DNA of 64,000 nucleotides from Pseudonocardia halophobica (GCF_027922425.1 NZ_BSFQ01000002.1:124001-188000); one strand, 5' to 3'; positions 25,013 through 34,575 are shown, numbered from the stretch's first letter. The notes: generated by a model from the sequence alone, not told the origin. Made by a program: numbers and translations.

Positions 25013-26751
25013 CGGCGGTCCTCCAGCGTCGGAGTCCCGGCGGTGCGTTCCGGTGGCGAACCCCGGTCGGTGAGGTCCCCGGGCTCGGCGGGCGCCTCCC
25101 GCGGCGGAGGGAACAGGCCCGGCGGGCGGCCCTTGCCGTCCCAGTTGAGCAGGTTGACGCGCGCGCCGGGCACGCCGGGATCGGCGACGCCCTCGCTGGT
25201 CTGGCGCACGCGCAGCGCGTGGAAGGTCTCGACCGACACCGGGACGGGACGGCCCGAGGCCTCGCCGAACGGTCCGACGCCGCCCATCCCCGGCCCGCCC
25301 TCGACGTCGAGACTGCAGCCGATCTCCTCGAGCTGGTGGGCCTCGCCCTCGTAGGCGGTCGGGATGACATAGCGCTCGTCGTACTTGGCCAGCGCGAGCA
25401 GCCGGTACATCTCCATGATCTGCTCGGCGTCCATCCCGACGGCGGCGGGGACGGACTCGTCGAGCTCGCGGCCGAGGGTGACGTCGCGCATGAAGGAGCG
25501 CATGGCGGCGAGCTTCCGGAGCACGTCGGTGACCGGGCCCGGGTCGCCGGCGGTGAACAGCTCGGCGAGATACTCGACGGGGATGCGCAGGGCGTCGATC
25601 GCGCCGAACAGGTTGGGGGCGGACTCGCCGTCGTGCCCGGTCTCGACGAGCCGGTCGACGACCGGGGAGAGCGGCGGGATGTACCAGACCATGGGCATGG
25701 TGCGGAATTCCGGGTGCAGCGGCAGCGCCACCCGGTACTCCTTGGCCAGCCGGTACACCGGCGAGCGGCGGGCGTGGTCGAGCCAGTCCTCGGCGATCCC
25801 GTCGCGGCGGGCGGCGGCGATCACCTCGGGGTCGTCCGGGTCGAGCAGCAGGTCGAGCTGGGCGGCGTAGAGGTTCCGCTCGTCGGCGACGGAGGCCGCG
25901 GCGGTGACCCGGTCGGCGTCGTAGAGGAACAGCCCGAGGTAGCGCAGCCGGCCCACGCAGGTCTCCGAGCACACCGTCGGCAGCCCGACCTCGACCCGGG
26001 GGTAGCAGAAGGTGCACTTCTCGGCCTTGCCGGTGCGGTGGTTGAAGTAGACCTTCTTGTACGGGCAGCCGGTGACGCACATCCGCCAGCCGCGGCACCG
26101 GTCCTGGTCGACGAGCACGATGCCGTCCTCGGCGCGCTTGTACATCGCCCCGGACGGGCAGGAGGCCACACAGGACGGGTTGAGGCAGTGCTCGCAGATC
26201 CGCGGCAGGTAGAACATGAAGGCGCGCTCGTAGTCGAACTTGACCTTCTCCTCGGACTCCGCGCGGATCCGCTCGACGACCGGGTCGTGCGGGCCGTGCT
26301 CGGGCGCGCCGCCGAGGTCGTCGTCCCAGTTCGCGCTCCACTCCACCGCGAGGGGCTCGCCCGACAGCAGCGACTTCGGCTGCGCGACCGGGAAGTCGTC
26401 CCCGAGCGGCGCGTCGGTGAGGGTCTCGTAGTCGTAGGTCCACGGCTCGTAGTAGTCGCGGATGTGGGGCAGCACCGGGTTGGCGAAGATGGTGAGCAGC
26501 TTGCGGAACCGGCCGCCGGCCTTGAGCTGCAGCCGCCCGCGGCGGTTCCGGACCCAGCCGCCGCGCCACCGCTCCTGGTCCTGGTAGCGGCGGGGGTAGC
26601 CCAGCCCGGGCCGGGTCTCGACGTTGTTGAACCACACGTACTCGACGCCGCTGCGGTTGGTCCAGGCCTGCTTGCAGGTGACCGAGCAGGTGTGGCAGCC
26701 GATGCACTTGTCGAGGTTCATGACCATGCCCATCTGGGCCATCACACGCAT
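25009..26751 (-). CDS. narH: respiratory nitrate reductase beta subunit (iron-sulfur)
   Basis: 580 residues, somewhat longer than E. coli NarH because of a linker near residues 85-130 and a C-terminal tail. Cluster motifs are CIGCHTCSVTC near the start, CEHCLNPSCVASCP, CRGWRMCVTGC (Trp in place of Cys, giving the [3Fe-4S] cluster) and CTFCYPRVEVGLPTVC. It transfers electrons from NarI heme to NarG. ATG 26751 gives MRVMAQMGMVMNLDKC; the ATG three codons in is also possible. Two bases follow the narG stop. Confidence 0.95.
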   Translation of the reverse strand: MRVMAQMGMVMNLDKCIGCHTCSVTCKQAWTNRSGVEYVWFNNVETRPGLGYPRRYQDQERWRGGWVRNRRGRLQLKAGGRFRKLLTIFANPVLPHIRDYYEPWTYDYETLTDAPLGDDFPVAQPKSLLSGEPLAVEWSANWDDDLGGAPEHGPHDPVVERIRAESEEKVKFDYERAFMFYLPRICEHCLNPSCVASCPSGAMYKRAEDGIVLVDQDRCRGWRMCVTGCPYKKVYFNHRTGKAEKCTFCYPRVEVGLPTVCSETCVGRLRYLGLFLYDADRVTAAASVADERNLYAAQLDLLLDPDDPEVIAAARRDGIAEDWLDHARRSPVYRLAKEYRVALPLHPEFRTMPMVWYIPPLSPVVDRLVETGHDGESAPNLFGAIDALRIPVEYLAELFTAGDPGPVTDVLRKLAAMRSFMRDVTLGRELDESVPAAVGMDAEQIMEMYRLLALAKYDERYVIPTAYEGEAHQLEEIGCSLDVEGGPGMGGVGPFGEASGRPVPVSVETFHALRVRQTSEGVADPGVPGARVNLLNWDGKGRPPGLFPPPREAPAEPGDLTDRGSPPERTAGTPTLEDRR

Positions 26752-26753
26752 CG

Positions 26754-29700
26754 TCAGTACTCCACCTTCTGGCCGGCACGGCGCCGGATCACGGTGACCT
26801 CGTCGCGCTGGTTGCCGGTCGGGCCGAGGTAGTTGAAGGCGAACGAGAGCTGGGCGTAGCCGCCGATCAGGTGGGTCGGCTTGACCAGGATGCGGGTCAG
26901 CGAGTTGTGGATGCCGCCGCGGCGGCCGGTGGCCTCGGTCCTCGGCACGTTCACCACACGTTCCTGGGCGTGGTAGACGAACACGGTGCCGGCGGGCATG
27001 CGGTGGCTGACGACCGCGCGCAGCACCATGACACCGTTGCGGTTCACGGCCTCGACCCAGTCGTTGTCCCGCACGCCGATCGCCGCGGCGTCGTGCTCGC
27101 TCATCCAGACCACGGGGCCGCCGCGGGAGAGCGAGAGCATGAACAGGTTGTCCTGGTACTCCGAGTGGATGGACCACTTGGAGTGCGGGGTGAGGTAGCG
27201 GACGGTCACCGAGGCCCCGTCGGCGGCGACCTCGCCGGGCCGGTTCTCGCCGAACAGCCGCGACATGTCCAGCGGCACCCGGTAGACAGGCAGCGTCTCG
27301 CCCATCTCGTGCATCCAGTCGTGGTCGAGCAGGAAGTGCATCCGCCCGGTCAGGGTGTGCCAGGGCTTGGACCGCTCGACGTTGACCGTGAACGGCGCGT
27401 ACCGCCGCCCGCCGGTCTCGCTGCCCGACCACTCCGGGCTCGTGATGACCGGGACGGGACGGGCCTGGGTGTCGGCGAAGGTGATCCGCTTCTCCTCGCT
27501 GCCCTCGGCGAGGTCCGCCAGCCTGGTGCCGGTGCGCCGCTCCAGCTCCCGGAACCCCTGCACGGCGAGCCGGCCGTTCGTGGTGGCGGACAGGGCGAGG
27601 ATCGCCTCGGCCATCTTCGCGTCGGTGTCGATCGCCGGGCGGCCGTCGGCGATCCCGCCGAGCATCACCCCGTTCGTCGCGGCGAGGTGGTCGACCTCCT
27701 CGTCCGGTCGGTAGGTGACGGCCTTCGTCGTCACCCCGAGCCGGTCGACCAGGGGCCCGAGGGCGGCCATCTTCTCCGCGACCGCGGGGTAGTCCCGCTC
27801 GACGACCACGAAGTTCGGCATCGTGCGTCCCGGGACCGCCTCGCACTCACCGGCCCGCCAGTCCAGGACCCGCCCACCCGGCTGTGCCGTCTCGCCGGGG
27901 GTGTCGTGCTGCAGCGGTACCGCCACGACGTCGCGGCGCACGCCGAGGTGGTGGCGGGCGAGCTCGGAGAAGCGCCGGGCGATGGCGTGGAAGGCGTCGA
28001 AGTCGGTGCGGGACTGGAAGGGCGGATCGATCGCGGGGGTGAACGCGTGCACGAAGGGGTGCATGTCCGTGGTGTTCAGGTCGTGCTTCTCGTACCAGGT
28101 GGCGGCCGGCAGCACGACGTCGGAGAGCAGGGTGGAGCTGGTCATCCGGAAGTCCAGGGAGAGCAGCAGGTCGAGCTTGCCCTCCGGCGGCTCCTCGTCG
28201 CGCCAGACCACGTCGCGCGGGCGCCGGTCCGGGCCCGTCTGCTCGGCGTTCAGGTTGTGGTGCGTGCCGAGCAGGTGCTTGAGGAAGTACTCGTCGCCCT
28301 TGGCCGAGGACCCGAGCAGGTTCGCCCGCCACAACGTCAGGCAGCGCGGCCAGTTCTCGGGAGCGTCCGGGTCCTCGATCGCGAAGCGGAGCGATCCGTC
28401 CCGCAGCCGCGCCGCCACGTGGTCGGCGACGTTCCCGTCCCCGGCGTCGTCCGCGACGTCGAGCGGGTTGCGGTCGAACTGGGGATAGGACGGCATCCAA
28501 CCCAGCCGGGCGGACAGGGCGACGGTGTCCATCGTGTGCAGGCCGGCGAGCCTCCCCTCGGCCAGCGGGGAGGCCAGCGCGTCCGCCCGGTAGCCGTCGT
28601 AACGCCACTGGTCGGTGTGGGTGTACCAGTACGCGGTGCCGATCATCTGCCGTGGTGGGCGCTGCCAGTCGGTGGCCATCGCCATCGTGGCCCAGCCGGT
28701 GACGGGGCGGCACTTCTCCTGGCCCACGTAGTGCGCCCAGCCACCGCCGTTGCGGCCCATCGACCCGGTGAGCATCAGCAGCGCGAGCACCGCGCGGTAG
28801 GTGGCGTCGCCGTGGAACCACTGGCAGATCCCCGCCCCCATGATGATCATGGTGCGGCCGTGGGACTCCTCGGCGTTGGCGGCCATCTCGCGGGCGATGC
28901 GGACGACCTGGTCGGCCGGCACGGACGTGATCGCCGCCTGCCAGGCCGGGGTGTAGGGCTCGTCGGCGTCGTCGTAGCCCGACGGCCAGGCACCGGGCAA
29001 CCCGTCGCGGCGGACCCCGTACTGGGCCAGCATCAGGTCGAAGACGGTGGTGACGAGACGCCCGGCGATGCGACGGGTGGGTACGCCGCGGCGCAGGATC
29101 CCGCCGGTGCCGTCGAGGTTGTCGAAGCGGGGCAGCAGGACCTCGGCGGCCTCGCCGTCGAGCAGCGTGAGCTGCGGGGCGACGTCGTTCAGGTCGAGGT
29201 TCCAGCGGCCGGCGCCGGACTCGGTGTAGCGGAAGCCCAGTGACCCGTTGGGCACCACCGGTTCCCCGGTCCGGCCGTCGATCAGCACGGTCTTCCACGC
29301 CGCGCCCTCGCCCGCGTCGCCGAGGTCGGCGGCGGTGAGGAACTTGCCCGGAACATGTGCTCCGTCCCGCTCCTCGAGGGTGACCAGGAACGGCAGGTCG
29401 GTGTAGCGCCGGACGTAGTCGACGAAGAACGGCACCCGCCGGTCGACGAAGAACTCCCTGAGCATGACGTGGCCCATGGCCATCGCGAGCGCGCCGTCGG
29501 TGCCGGGCTGTGCGGGCAGCCAGGTGTCGGCGAACTTGGTGTTGTCGGCGTAGTCCGGGGAGATCACCACGACCTTCTGGCCCTTGTAGCGGGCCTCGGC
29601 CATCCAGTGCGCGTCCGGGGTGCGCGTGACCGGCACGTTCGAGCCCCACATCAGCAGGTAGGTGGCGTTCCACCAGTCCCCGGACTCCGGGACGTCGGTC

Positions 29701-30458
29701 TGGTCGCCGAACACCTGCGGGGACGCGACCGGCAGGTCGGCGTACCAGTCGTAGAACGAGGTCATCGCGCCGCCGATGAGCTCGATGAACCGCGAGCCCG
29801 CGGCGTGGGACACCATGGACATCGCCGGGATGGGGGAGAACCCGGCGATCCGGTCCGGGCCGTGGGTCTTGATCGTGTGAACGTGGGCGGCGGCGACGAT
29901 CTCCGTCGCCTCCTCCCAGGAGATCCGCACGTGCCCGCCCTTGCCCCGCGCGGACTGGTACCGGCGGCGCTTGTCGGGATCCCCGGTCACCTCCGCCCAC
30001 GCCTGCACGGGATCACCGAGGCGGGTCTTGGCCTCCCGGTACATCTCGACGAGCACACCCCGGGCATAGGGGTAGCGCACCCGGGTGGGGGAGTACGTGT
30101 ACCAGGAGAACGCCGCGCCGCGGGGGCAGCCGCGCGGCTCGTACTCCGGCGAGTCCGGCCCGACCGACGGGTAGTCGGTCTGCTGGGTCTCCCACGTGAT
30201 GATCCCGTCCTTGACGTAGACCTTCCACGAGCACGAGCCGGTGCAGTTCACCCCGTGGGTCGACCGGACGACCTTGTCGTGGCTCCACCGGTCCCGATAG
30301 AACACGTCGCCCTCGCGGCCGCCCTGCCTGAACACCGCACGCAGGTCGTCCGACGTCGTGCGGCGGGTGAAGAACCGCCCCGTCCGCAGGAGCGCGTCCG
30401 CCGCCGGACCGTCCGTGCCGACGTCCGCCCGGGGCCCGTCGCCGACGTCGTGGCTCAC
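26754..30458 (-). CDS. narG: respiratory nitrate reductase alpha subunit (molybdenum)
   Basis: 1234 residues, a full-length NarG. The FS0 cluster motif HGVNCTGSCSWKVYVKDG with CPRG downstream has the His ligand typical of Nar. The Mo ligand Asp is in FYDWYADLPVASP, following FSPIPAMSMVSHAAG. It reduces nitrate to nitrite on the cytoplasmic side, coupled to menaquinol oxidation by NarI. No nitrite reductase is in the window. GGAGGT precedes GTG 30458. The promoter region shared with the divergent transporter holds two DevR-like boxes. Confidence 0.96.
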   Translation of the reverse strand: MSHDVGDGPRADVGTDGPAADALLRTGRFFTRRTTSDDLRAVFRQGGREGDVFYRDRWSHDKVVRSTHGVNCTGSCSWKVYVKDGIITWETQQTDYPSVGPDSPEYEPRGCPRGAAFSWYTYSPTRVRYPYARGVLVEMYREAKTRLGDPVQAWAEVTGDPDKRRRYQSARGKGGHVRISWEEATEIVAAAHVHTIKTHGPDRIAGFSPIPAMSMVSHAAGSRFIELIGGAMTSFYDWYADLPVASPQVFGDQTDVPESGDWWNATYLLMWGSNVPVTRTPDAHWMAEARYKGQKVVVISPDYADNTKFADTWLPAQPGTDGALAMAMGHVMLREFFVDRRVPFFVDYVRRYTDLPFLVTLEERDGAHVPGKFLTAADLGDAGEGAAWKTVLIDGRTGEPVVPNGSLGFRYTESGAGRWNLDLNDVAPQLTLLDGEAAEVLLPRFDNLDGTGGILRRGVPTRRIAGRLVTTVFDLMLAQYGVRRDGLPGAWPSGYDDADEPYTPAWQAAITSVPADQVVRIAREMAANAEESHGRTMIIMGAGICQWFHGDATYRAVLALLMLTGSMGRNGGGWAHYVGQEKCRPVTGWATMAMATDWQRPPRQMIGTAYWYTHTDQWRYDGYRADALASPLAEGRLAGLHTMDTVALSARLGWMPSYPQFDRNPLDVADDAGDGNVADHVAARLRDGSLRFAIEDPDAPENWPRCLTLWRANLLGSSAKGDEYFLKHLLGTHHNLNAEQTGPDRRPRDVVWRDEEPPEGKLDLLLSLDFRMTSSTLLSDVVLPAATWYEKHDLNTTDMHPFVHAFTPAIDPPFQSRTDFDAFHAIARRFSELARHHLGVRRDVVAVPLQHDTPGETAQPGGRVLDWRAGECEAVPGRTMPNFVVVERDYPAVAEKMAALGPLVDRLGVTTKAVTYRPDEEVDHLAATNGVMLGGIADGRPAIDTDAKMAEAILALSATTNGRLAVQGFRELERRTGTRLADLAEGSEEKRITFADTQARPVPVITSPEWSGSETGGRRYAPFTVNVERSKPWHTLTGRMHFLLDHDWMHEMGETLPVYRVPLDMSRLFGENRPGEVAADGASVTVRYLTPHSKWSIHSEYQDNLFMLSLSRGGPVVWMSEHDAAAIGVRDNDWVEAVNRNGVMVLRAVVSHRMPAGTVFVYHAQERVVNVPRTEATGRRGGIHNSLTRILVKPTHLIGGYAQLSFAFNYLGPTGNQRDEVTVIRRRAGQKVEY

Positions 30459-30520
30459 CGGTACCTCCGTGCAGCCGAACCCATGACGGCGACCTTCGCA
30501 GCTTCCGGCCCGTGCGAACT

Positions 30521-30557
30521 TCGGTCGATGGTCCCTCCTGCGGGGACCATCGCCTCT
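30521..30557. promoter_or_regulatory. tandem DevR/DosR-like boxes between narG and the NarK-type gene
   Basis: TCGGTCGATGGTCCCT (30521-30536) and GGGGACCATCGCCTCT (30542-30557) each match 11 of 16 positions of the streptomycete OsdR/DevR consensus as I recall it (AGGGCCGATCGGCCCT). Their starts are 21 bases apart, two helical turns. They are also arms of a perfect 10-bp inverted repeat, CGATGGTCCC / GGGACCATCG, with a 7-base spacer. Confidence 0.55.
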
Positions 30558-30655
30558 GCTTGCGACGGACGGCGCACGCGCACCCTCGACCGGCGAAGGT
30601 CAGGCGGTCGGGGGAGCCCGGGGTGATCGAACCGGGCAGACACGAGGAGTGCACA

Positions 30656-31885
30656 GTGAGCAGATCGGCTGCGCGCGGGCAGGCCGAGCACGGCGCCGCC
30701 GCGCCGCGGACCTCGTCACGACCCGCACTGATGCTGGCCGTCGCCACCGTCGGCTTCGCCGTGACGTTCTGGGCCTGGGCCCTGCTCTCCCCGCTCGGCG
30801 CGACCCTGCGTGAACAACTGCACCTCAGCTCGTTCCAGCAGTCGCTGCTGGTCGCGGTCCCCGTCGTCGTCGGGTCCCTCGGGCGCATCCCGGTCGGGGC
30901 ACTGACCGACCGGCTCGGCGCCCGGCGGATGTTCCCCGTCATGGCGCTGCTGACCGTGCTGCCCGTGCTGTACCTCGGTCACTTCGCCACGTCGCTCACC
31001 GGCTACCTCGTCGGCGGGTTCTTCCTCGGCCTCGGGGGCACCACCTTCGCCATCGGTGTCCCCTTCGTGAACTCCTGGTACCCGCCCGCCCGTCGCGGCC
31101 TCGCCCTCGGGATCTTCGGCATCGGCATGGGCGGAACGGCGATCTCGTCGTTCACCACGGTGCAACTCGCCAAGACGGTGGGCCCGAGCTTCCCGTTCGA
31201 CCTGGTGGCCGTGGTGCTCGCCGGCTACGCCGTCGCCGCCTGGCTGCTGCTGCGCGACCGGCCGGACCGGCCCGTCGCCGCGGGCACGATGTGGAGCCGA
31301 CTGCGCGCCACCCTGCGCCTGCCCGCGACGCTGCAGCTGTCCTTCCTCTACGCCGTCGCCTTCGGCGGGTTCGTCGCGTTCAGCGTCTACGAGCCCACCT
31401 ACCTCGTCAGCGCCTACCACCTCGACAAGGCCGACGCAGCAATGCGCACCGCCGGCTTCGTCGTCCTCGCTGTCGCGATGCGCCCGGTGGGCGGCTGGCT
31501 GTCGGATCGGTTCGATCCCATCTCGGTACTGCTCGCCGCCTTCGGCGCCACCGCGCTGCTCGCCGTCCTGGCGGCCTTCCAGCTCGCCCTCGTGCCCGTG
31601 GGCACCCTGGCCTTCCTGGGCATGGCGGCGGCACTGGGCGCCGGCACCGGTGCAGTGTTCGCTCTCGTCGCTCGGATGGTCCCCGCCGAGCGCGTCGGTG
31701 CCGTCACCGGCGTGGTCGGCGCTGCCGGCGGGCTCGGCGGCTTCTTTCCGCCGCTGGTGATGGGACTCGTCTACGGGCTCACCGGCAGCTACCTCATCGG
31801 GTTCCTCCTGCTGGCAGCGACCGCCGCCAGCGCAGCGGCTGTCAGCGCCACGGTCGTCCGCCGTCGCGCAGCCACCGTGCGCTGA
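30656..31885 (+). CDS. narK: NarK-type MFS nitrate/nitrite transporter
   Basis: 409 residues with 12 predicted membrane segments. Nitrate/nitrite porter signatures are visible: VGSLGRIPVGALTDRLGARR, GGFFLGLGGTTFAIGVPFVN and GIFGIGMGGTAIS, with GAAGGLGGFFPPLVMG in the second half. It should import nitrate and/or export nitrite for the NarGHJI enzyme encoded divergently. GAGGAG at 30644-30649 supports GTG 30656. A CCGAAT-cgc-ATTCGG hairpin lies downstream. Confidence 0.9.
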   Translation: MSRSAARGQAEHGAAAPRTSSRPALMLAVATVGFAVTFWAWALLSPLGATLREQLHLSSFQQSLLVAVPVVVGSLGRIPVGALTDRLGARRMFPVMALLTVLPVLYLGHFATSLTGYLVGGFFLGLGGTTFAIGVPFVNSWYPPARRGLALGIFGIGMGGTAISSFTTVQLAKTVGPSFPFDLVAVVLAGYAVAAWLLLRDRPDRPVAAGTMWSRLRATLRLPATLQLSFLYAVAFGGFVAFSVYEPTYLVSAYHLDKADAAMRTAGFVVLAVAMRPVGGWLSDRFDPISVLLAAFGATALLAVLAAFQLALVPVGTLAFLGMAAALGAGTGAVFALVARMVPAERVGAVTGVVGAAGGLGGFFPPLVMGLVYGLTGSYLIGFLLLAATAASAAAVSATVVRRRAATVR

Positions 31886-31925
31886 GGGTCGGGCAATTCA
31901 CGGGCCATGACGGCTCGGACCGCTC

Positions 31926-31948
31926 GGCCTCCGAATCGCATTCGGGCC
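31926..31948. terminator. putative terminator between convergent genes
   Basis: CCGAAT (31931-31936), loop CGC, ATTCGG (31940-31945), flanked by GGCC on both sides, between the narK stop and the PPOX gene stop. There is no strong T-run, so the call is tentative. Confidence 0.4.
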
Positions 31949-32032
31949 ACTGAGGCTGGCCGCGAGCAACTCGACACAGCTGAATCAAGGCGGGGCCGAT
32001 CCTGGGATCGAGTGGCGGCGAGGCGATGGCGG

Positions 32033-32449
32033 TCAGGGGTAGGCGATGCGCCGGCCCGTCAACGAGACGACGTCCAGCCGCAGGAAGTAGGGCCGGTCGC
32101 CGCTCGCCCACGGGCGCAGCGGGAGCTGGCGGGCCCGGCCGAGTTCGGCCGGGTCCTCGACCACGCGCAGTCGCCCGAACGCCAGCAGGCTCCACCCCTC
32201 CTCCCACACTTCGTCGACGTGGTCGACCTGGAAGGTGACCCGCTCGCAGCGAGCCGCGGCCGCGACCTTGCTCCCCGCGGCGGACCGGAAGTACACGACA
32301 TCGCCGTCGACGGCGAAGTTCACCGGCAGCACGAGCGGCCAGTCGCCGGCGACGAAGGCCAGCCGCCCCAGCCGGGGACGATGGGTGACGAGCAGGGCCC
32401 GACACTCGTCCGGGCTGAGCGCCGCCAACGCGATCTCGGTCTCGGACAT
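32033..32449 (-). CDS. pyridoxamine 5'-phosphate oxidase (PPOX) family protein
   Basis: 138 residues of the split-barrel flavin-binding fold: LGRLAFVAGDWPLVLPVNFA, VVYFRSAAGSK, VTFQVDHVDEVWEEGWSLL and GRLRVVEDPAEL. Small PPOX proteins of this kind (Rv3129- or Rv0080-like) belong to the mycobacterial DosR regulon and may bind FMN, F420 or heme; the enzyme activity here is unknown. GGAGG directly abuts the two adjacent ATG codons (32452, 32449); 32449 is chosen. A DevR-like box lies about 100 bases upstream. Confidence 0.82.
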   Translation of the reverse strand: MSETEIALAALSPDECRALLVTHRPRLGRLAFVAGDWPLVLPVNFAVDGDVVYFRSAAGSKVAAAARCERVTFQVDHVDEVWEEGWSLLAFGRLRVVEDPAELGRARQLPLRPWASGDRPYFLRLDVVSLTGRRIAYP

Positions 32450-32544
32450 CATCCTCCGAATGCCTCGTGGCCCACCGGATTGCCTGACTGCCGGCGGGCA
32501 GCGCCCGCCCGGCGAAAGGTTCCCGACGAGCGGGCGATGTGCGC

Positions 32545-32560
32545 AGGGCCGAAGGTCCCT
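32545..32560. promoter_or_regulatory. DevR/DosR-like box, best match in the window
   Basis: AGGGCCGAAGGTCCCT matches 13 of 16 positions of the remembered OsdR/DevR consensus. It sits in the divergent region between the PPOX gene (-) and the cNMP-fold gene (+), 35 bases before the latter. Confidence 0.6.
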
Positions 32561-32594
32561 GCCCGCGCTGCAGTGCGGAGAGCAGCATCGGGGC

Positions 32595-33077
32595 ATGGGT
32601 GCCGGGCCGTCGTCGCCGCCGCTCGGCGACCTGCTTCCGGGCGGGTCCGCGCTGCCCGCCGCGTTGGCCCGCGAGCTCGACCGGCGCTCCACGGTGCAGG
32701 ACGTCCCAGGGGGCACGGTCCTGCTGCGGCAGCGGTCCGCCGTCGACGACCTGATCGTGCTCGTCCGGGGGCGGATCGCGACCCTGATCGACTTCGCGGG
32801 CACCGGCGACCTGGTGGTCGAGACCACCGAGGAGTCCGGGCGAGCGTTCGGCTGGTCAGGTCTGGTCGCGCCGGGACGGGCGACGGCCACGCTCCGCGCG
32901 GACGCAGACTCTCGGATCCTGAGGCTGCCGATCGCGGTGGTGCGTGACGGCCCGCCGCGCTGGACGGCGGCCGTGTGCGGGCTGGTCGCGGGCGCGCTGG
33001 CGGACCGCACGCGGGACCTGCAGGCGCGGTGGGCCCTGCCCGCGTCGGAGCCTGTGGAGGCCCCCAGGAATGCGTGA
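32595..33077 (+). CDS. cyclic-nucleotide-binding-fold protein without DNA-binding domain
   Basis: 160 residues. The CRP-type beta-barrel is seen in STVQDVPGGTVLLRQ, DDLIVLVRGRIATLIDFAG and GRATATLRADADSRILRLP. The phosphate-binding cassette reads FGWSGLVAPGRATA, with Trp where cAMP-binding proteins have Glu, so nucleotide binding is doubtful. No helix-turn-helix follows. Its 3' end overlaps the next gene by 8 bases, and that protein starts with a related domain, so the two probably work as a pair. Confidence 0.72.
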   Translation: MGAGPSSPPLGDLLPGGSALPAALARELDRRSTVQDVPGGTVLLRQRSAVDDLIVLVRGRIATLIDFAGTGDLVVETTEESGRAFGWSGLVAPGRATATLRADADSRILRLPIAVVRDGPPRWTAAVCGLVAGALADRTRDLQARWALPASEPVEAPRNA

Positions 33078-34575
33078 CCTCGTTGCGGTGCGCCGCTGGT
33101 TCGCCGGGCTCGCCCTGCTCGAGCAGCTGCACGACGGCGACCGGGATCTCTTCGCCGAGCACGCGACGTGGGTGACCCTGCCTCCCGGCGCACGCCTACA
33201 CGGCGAGGGCGAGTGGGGGACGGCCCTGTGGTTCCTCGTCGAGGGCGAGATCGTCCTCGGCCCGGTGTCCGGCGGCGGTACCGGCGCCGGTCCCGCCGGC
33301 GACAAGGAGACGGACGGCCTGGTCGACGGCGGTGTCGACGGGATCGTGCGGCGGTCGGTCACGACGCCCGGCTACCCCGTCGGCTGGGACGGCATGGTCC
33401 GGCCCGACCGGCACCGTTGGGACGCGCACGCGGCCTCCCGGACCCGGCTACTGCGCGTCGACCGGGAGGTGATCGACGCAGCCTGCCGCTCCGACGAGAC
33501 GTTCGCGGCGCGGCTGTACGAGCTGTTGCTCTGGCTGGCGGGCGGGCAGCTGCGGCGCCAGCACACCCGCCTGGTGACCGGCCGCTACGACGAGGAGACG
33601 GACGCGGTCGCCGCGCTCGTCGCGCACCATGCCGAGGAGTTGCGAGTCACGTCGCCGCTGCACCGCATCCCCGGCTACCTGCGCTCCCGCCCGACCGTGG
33701 TCGACGCCTTCCGGGCGCTCGAGGTGATCCGCGACGGACCCGAGGCGGTCGAGGCCGAGATCGCGCGTGAGGCGCTCGACGTGCTCGCGGGCGTCCGCCG
33801 GGAGCTGCGGGTGTACATGGGCTTGCAGCGGGTCTACGAGGCGGTCGCTTCGGCGCCGGCGGACCTCCGGCCCGAAGAGGTCCGGGCCCGGTCCTGCCGG
33901 GCGCTCGTCGACCTGTTCGCCCACACGGAGTACCGCATCGCGGGCCTCGACCGGCTGCCGCCGAGTCCGGGCAACGTCGTGCTGTGCAACCACCTGGACA
34001 GCCACCCCGGCAACCGCCTGCCGAACGGGTTCAGCCTGATCCTCGACACGCATTTCGTGTCGTCGATGATCCTCTACCGGACCTATGGGCGGGCGCCGGT
34101 CCGGGTGGTGCGGGACTCGCACTGGCACGAGGCGGGGCACGCGCGCTACTACGCTCGCCTGGGCTACGTCATGGTCCCGTCCTCGGAGGTGGGTCCGCCG
34201 ACTCCGGAGCAGCGGGCCGAGCGGTACGAGCGCTTCGTGGCCGAGGCGTCCGCGACGTTGCGGGCCGGCGACGACCTCGTCGTCTGCCCCGAGGGCCGCC
34301 CGGGCCCCACCGCGGGGTCACCGGCCCGCCTGCGCCTCGGAGCCTTCCGGCTGGCCGGCCGGCTCGACCCGGAACCCTTGGTCGTCCCGGTGGCGGTCGC
34401 GAACTTCGACCAGCGGCTCAGCCGGGCCGTGCTCGGCGCCGTGGTCGCCGAGCCGTTCCGGATGTCCGACGTCGTCACCGACCCTACCGACCCCGAGCAG
34501 GTCGCGCGGTTCGTCGACGACGACCTGACCCCGCGCTATCGGGGCTGGGTGCGCGAGGCGGCGGCGCTGCGCTGA
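33070..34575 (+). CDS. cNMP-fold / PlsC-type acyltransferase fusion protein
   Basis: 501 residues. Residues about 1-180 form a CRP-like sensor barrel (VTLPPGARLHGEGEWGTALW, YPVGWDGMVRPDRHRW, again Trp for Glu). Residues about 290-490 resemble lysophospholipid acyltransferases: VLCNHLDSHPGN for the NHx4D box, and VVCPEGRPG for the FPEG box. The first box is altered, so activity on a glycerolipid is not certain. A sensor fused to an acyltransferase recalls mycobacterial PatA, which uses a GNAT domain instead. It would couple a signal to membrane lipid or acyl transfer. Overlaps the upstream gene by 8 bases. Confidence 0.72.
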   Translation: MRDLVAVRRWFAGLALLEQLHDGDRDLFAEHATWVTLPPGARLHGEGEWGTALWFLVEGEIVLGPVSGGGTGAGPAGDKETDGLVDGGVDGIVRRSVTTPGYPVGWDGMVRPDRHRWDAHAASRTRLLRVDREVIDAACRSDETFAARLYELLLWLAGGQLRRQHTRLVTGRYDEETDAVAALVAHHAEELRVTSPLHRIPGYLRSRPTVVDAFRALEVIRDGPEAVEAEIAREALDVLAGVRRELRVYMGLQRVYEAVASAPADLRPEEVRARSCRALVDLFAHTEYRIAGLDRLPPSPGNVVLCNHLDSHPGNRLPNGFSLILDTHFVSSMILYRTYGRAPVRVVRDSHWHEAGHARYYARLGYVMVPSSEVGPPTPEQRAERYERFVAEASATLRAGDDLVVCPEGRPGPTAGSPARLRLGAFRLAGRLDPEPLVVPVAVANFDQRLSRAVLGAVVAEPFRMSDVVTDPTDPEQVARFVDDDLTPRYRGWVREAAALR

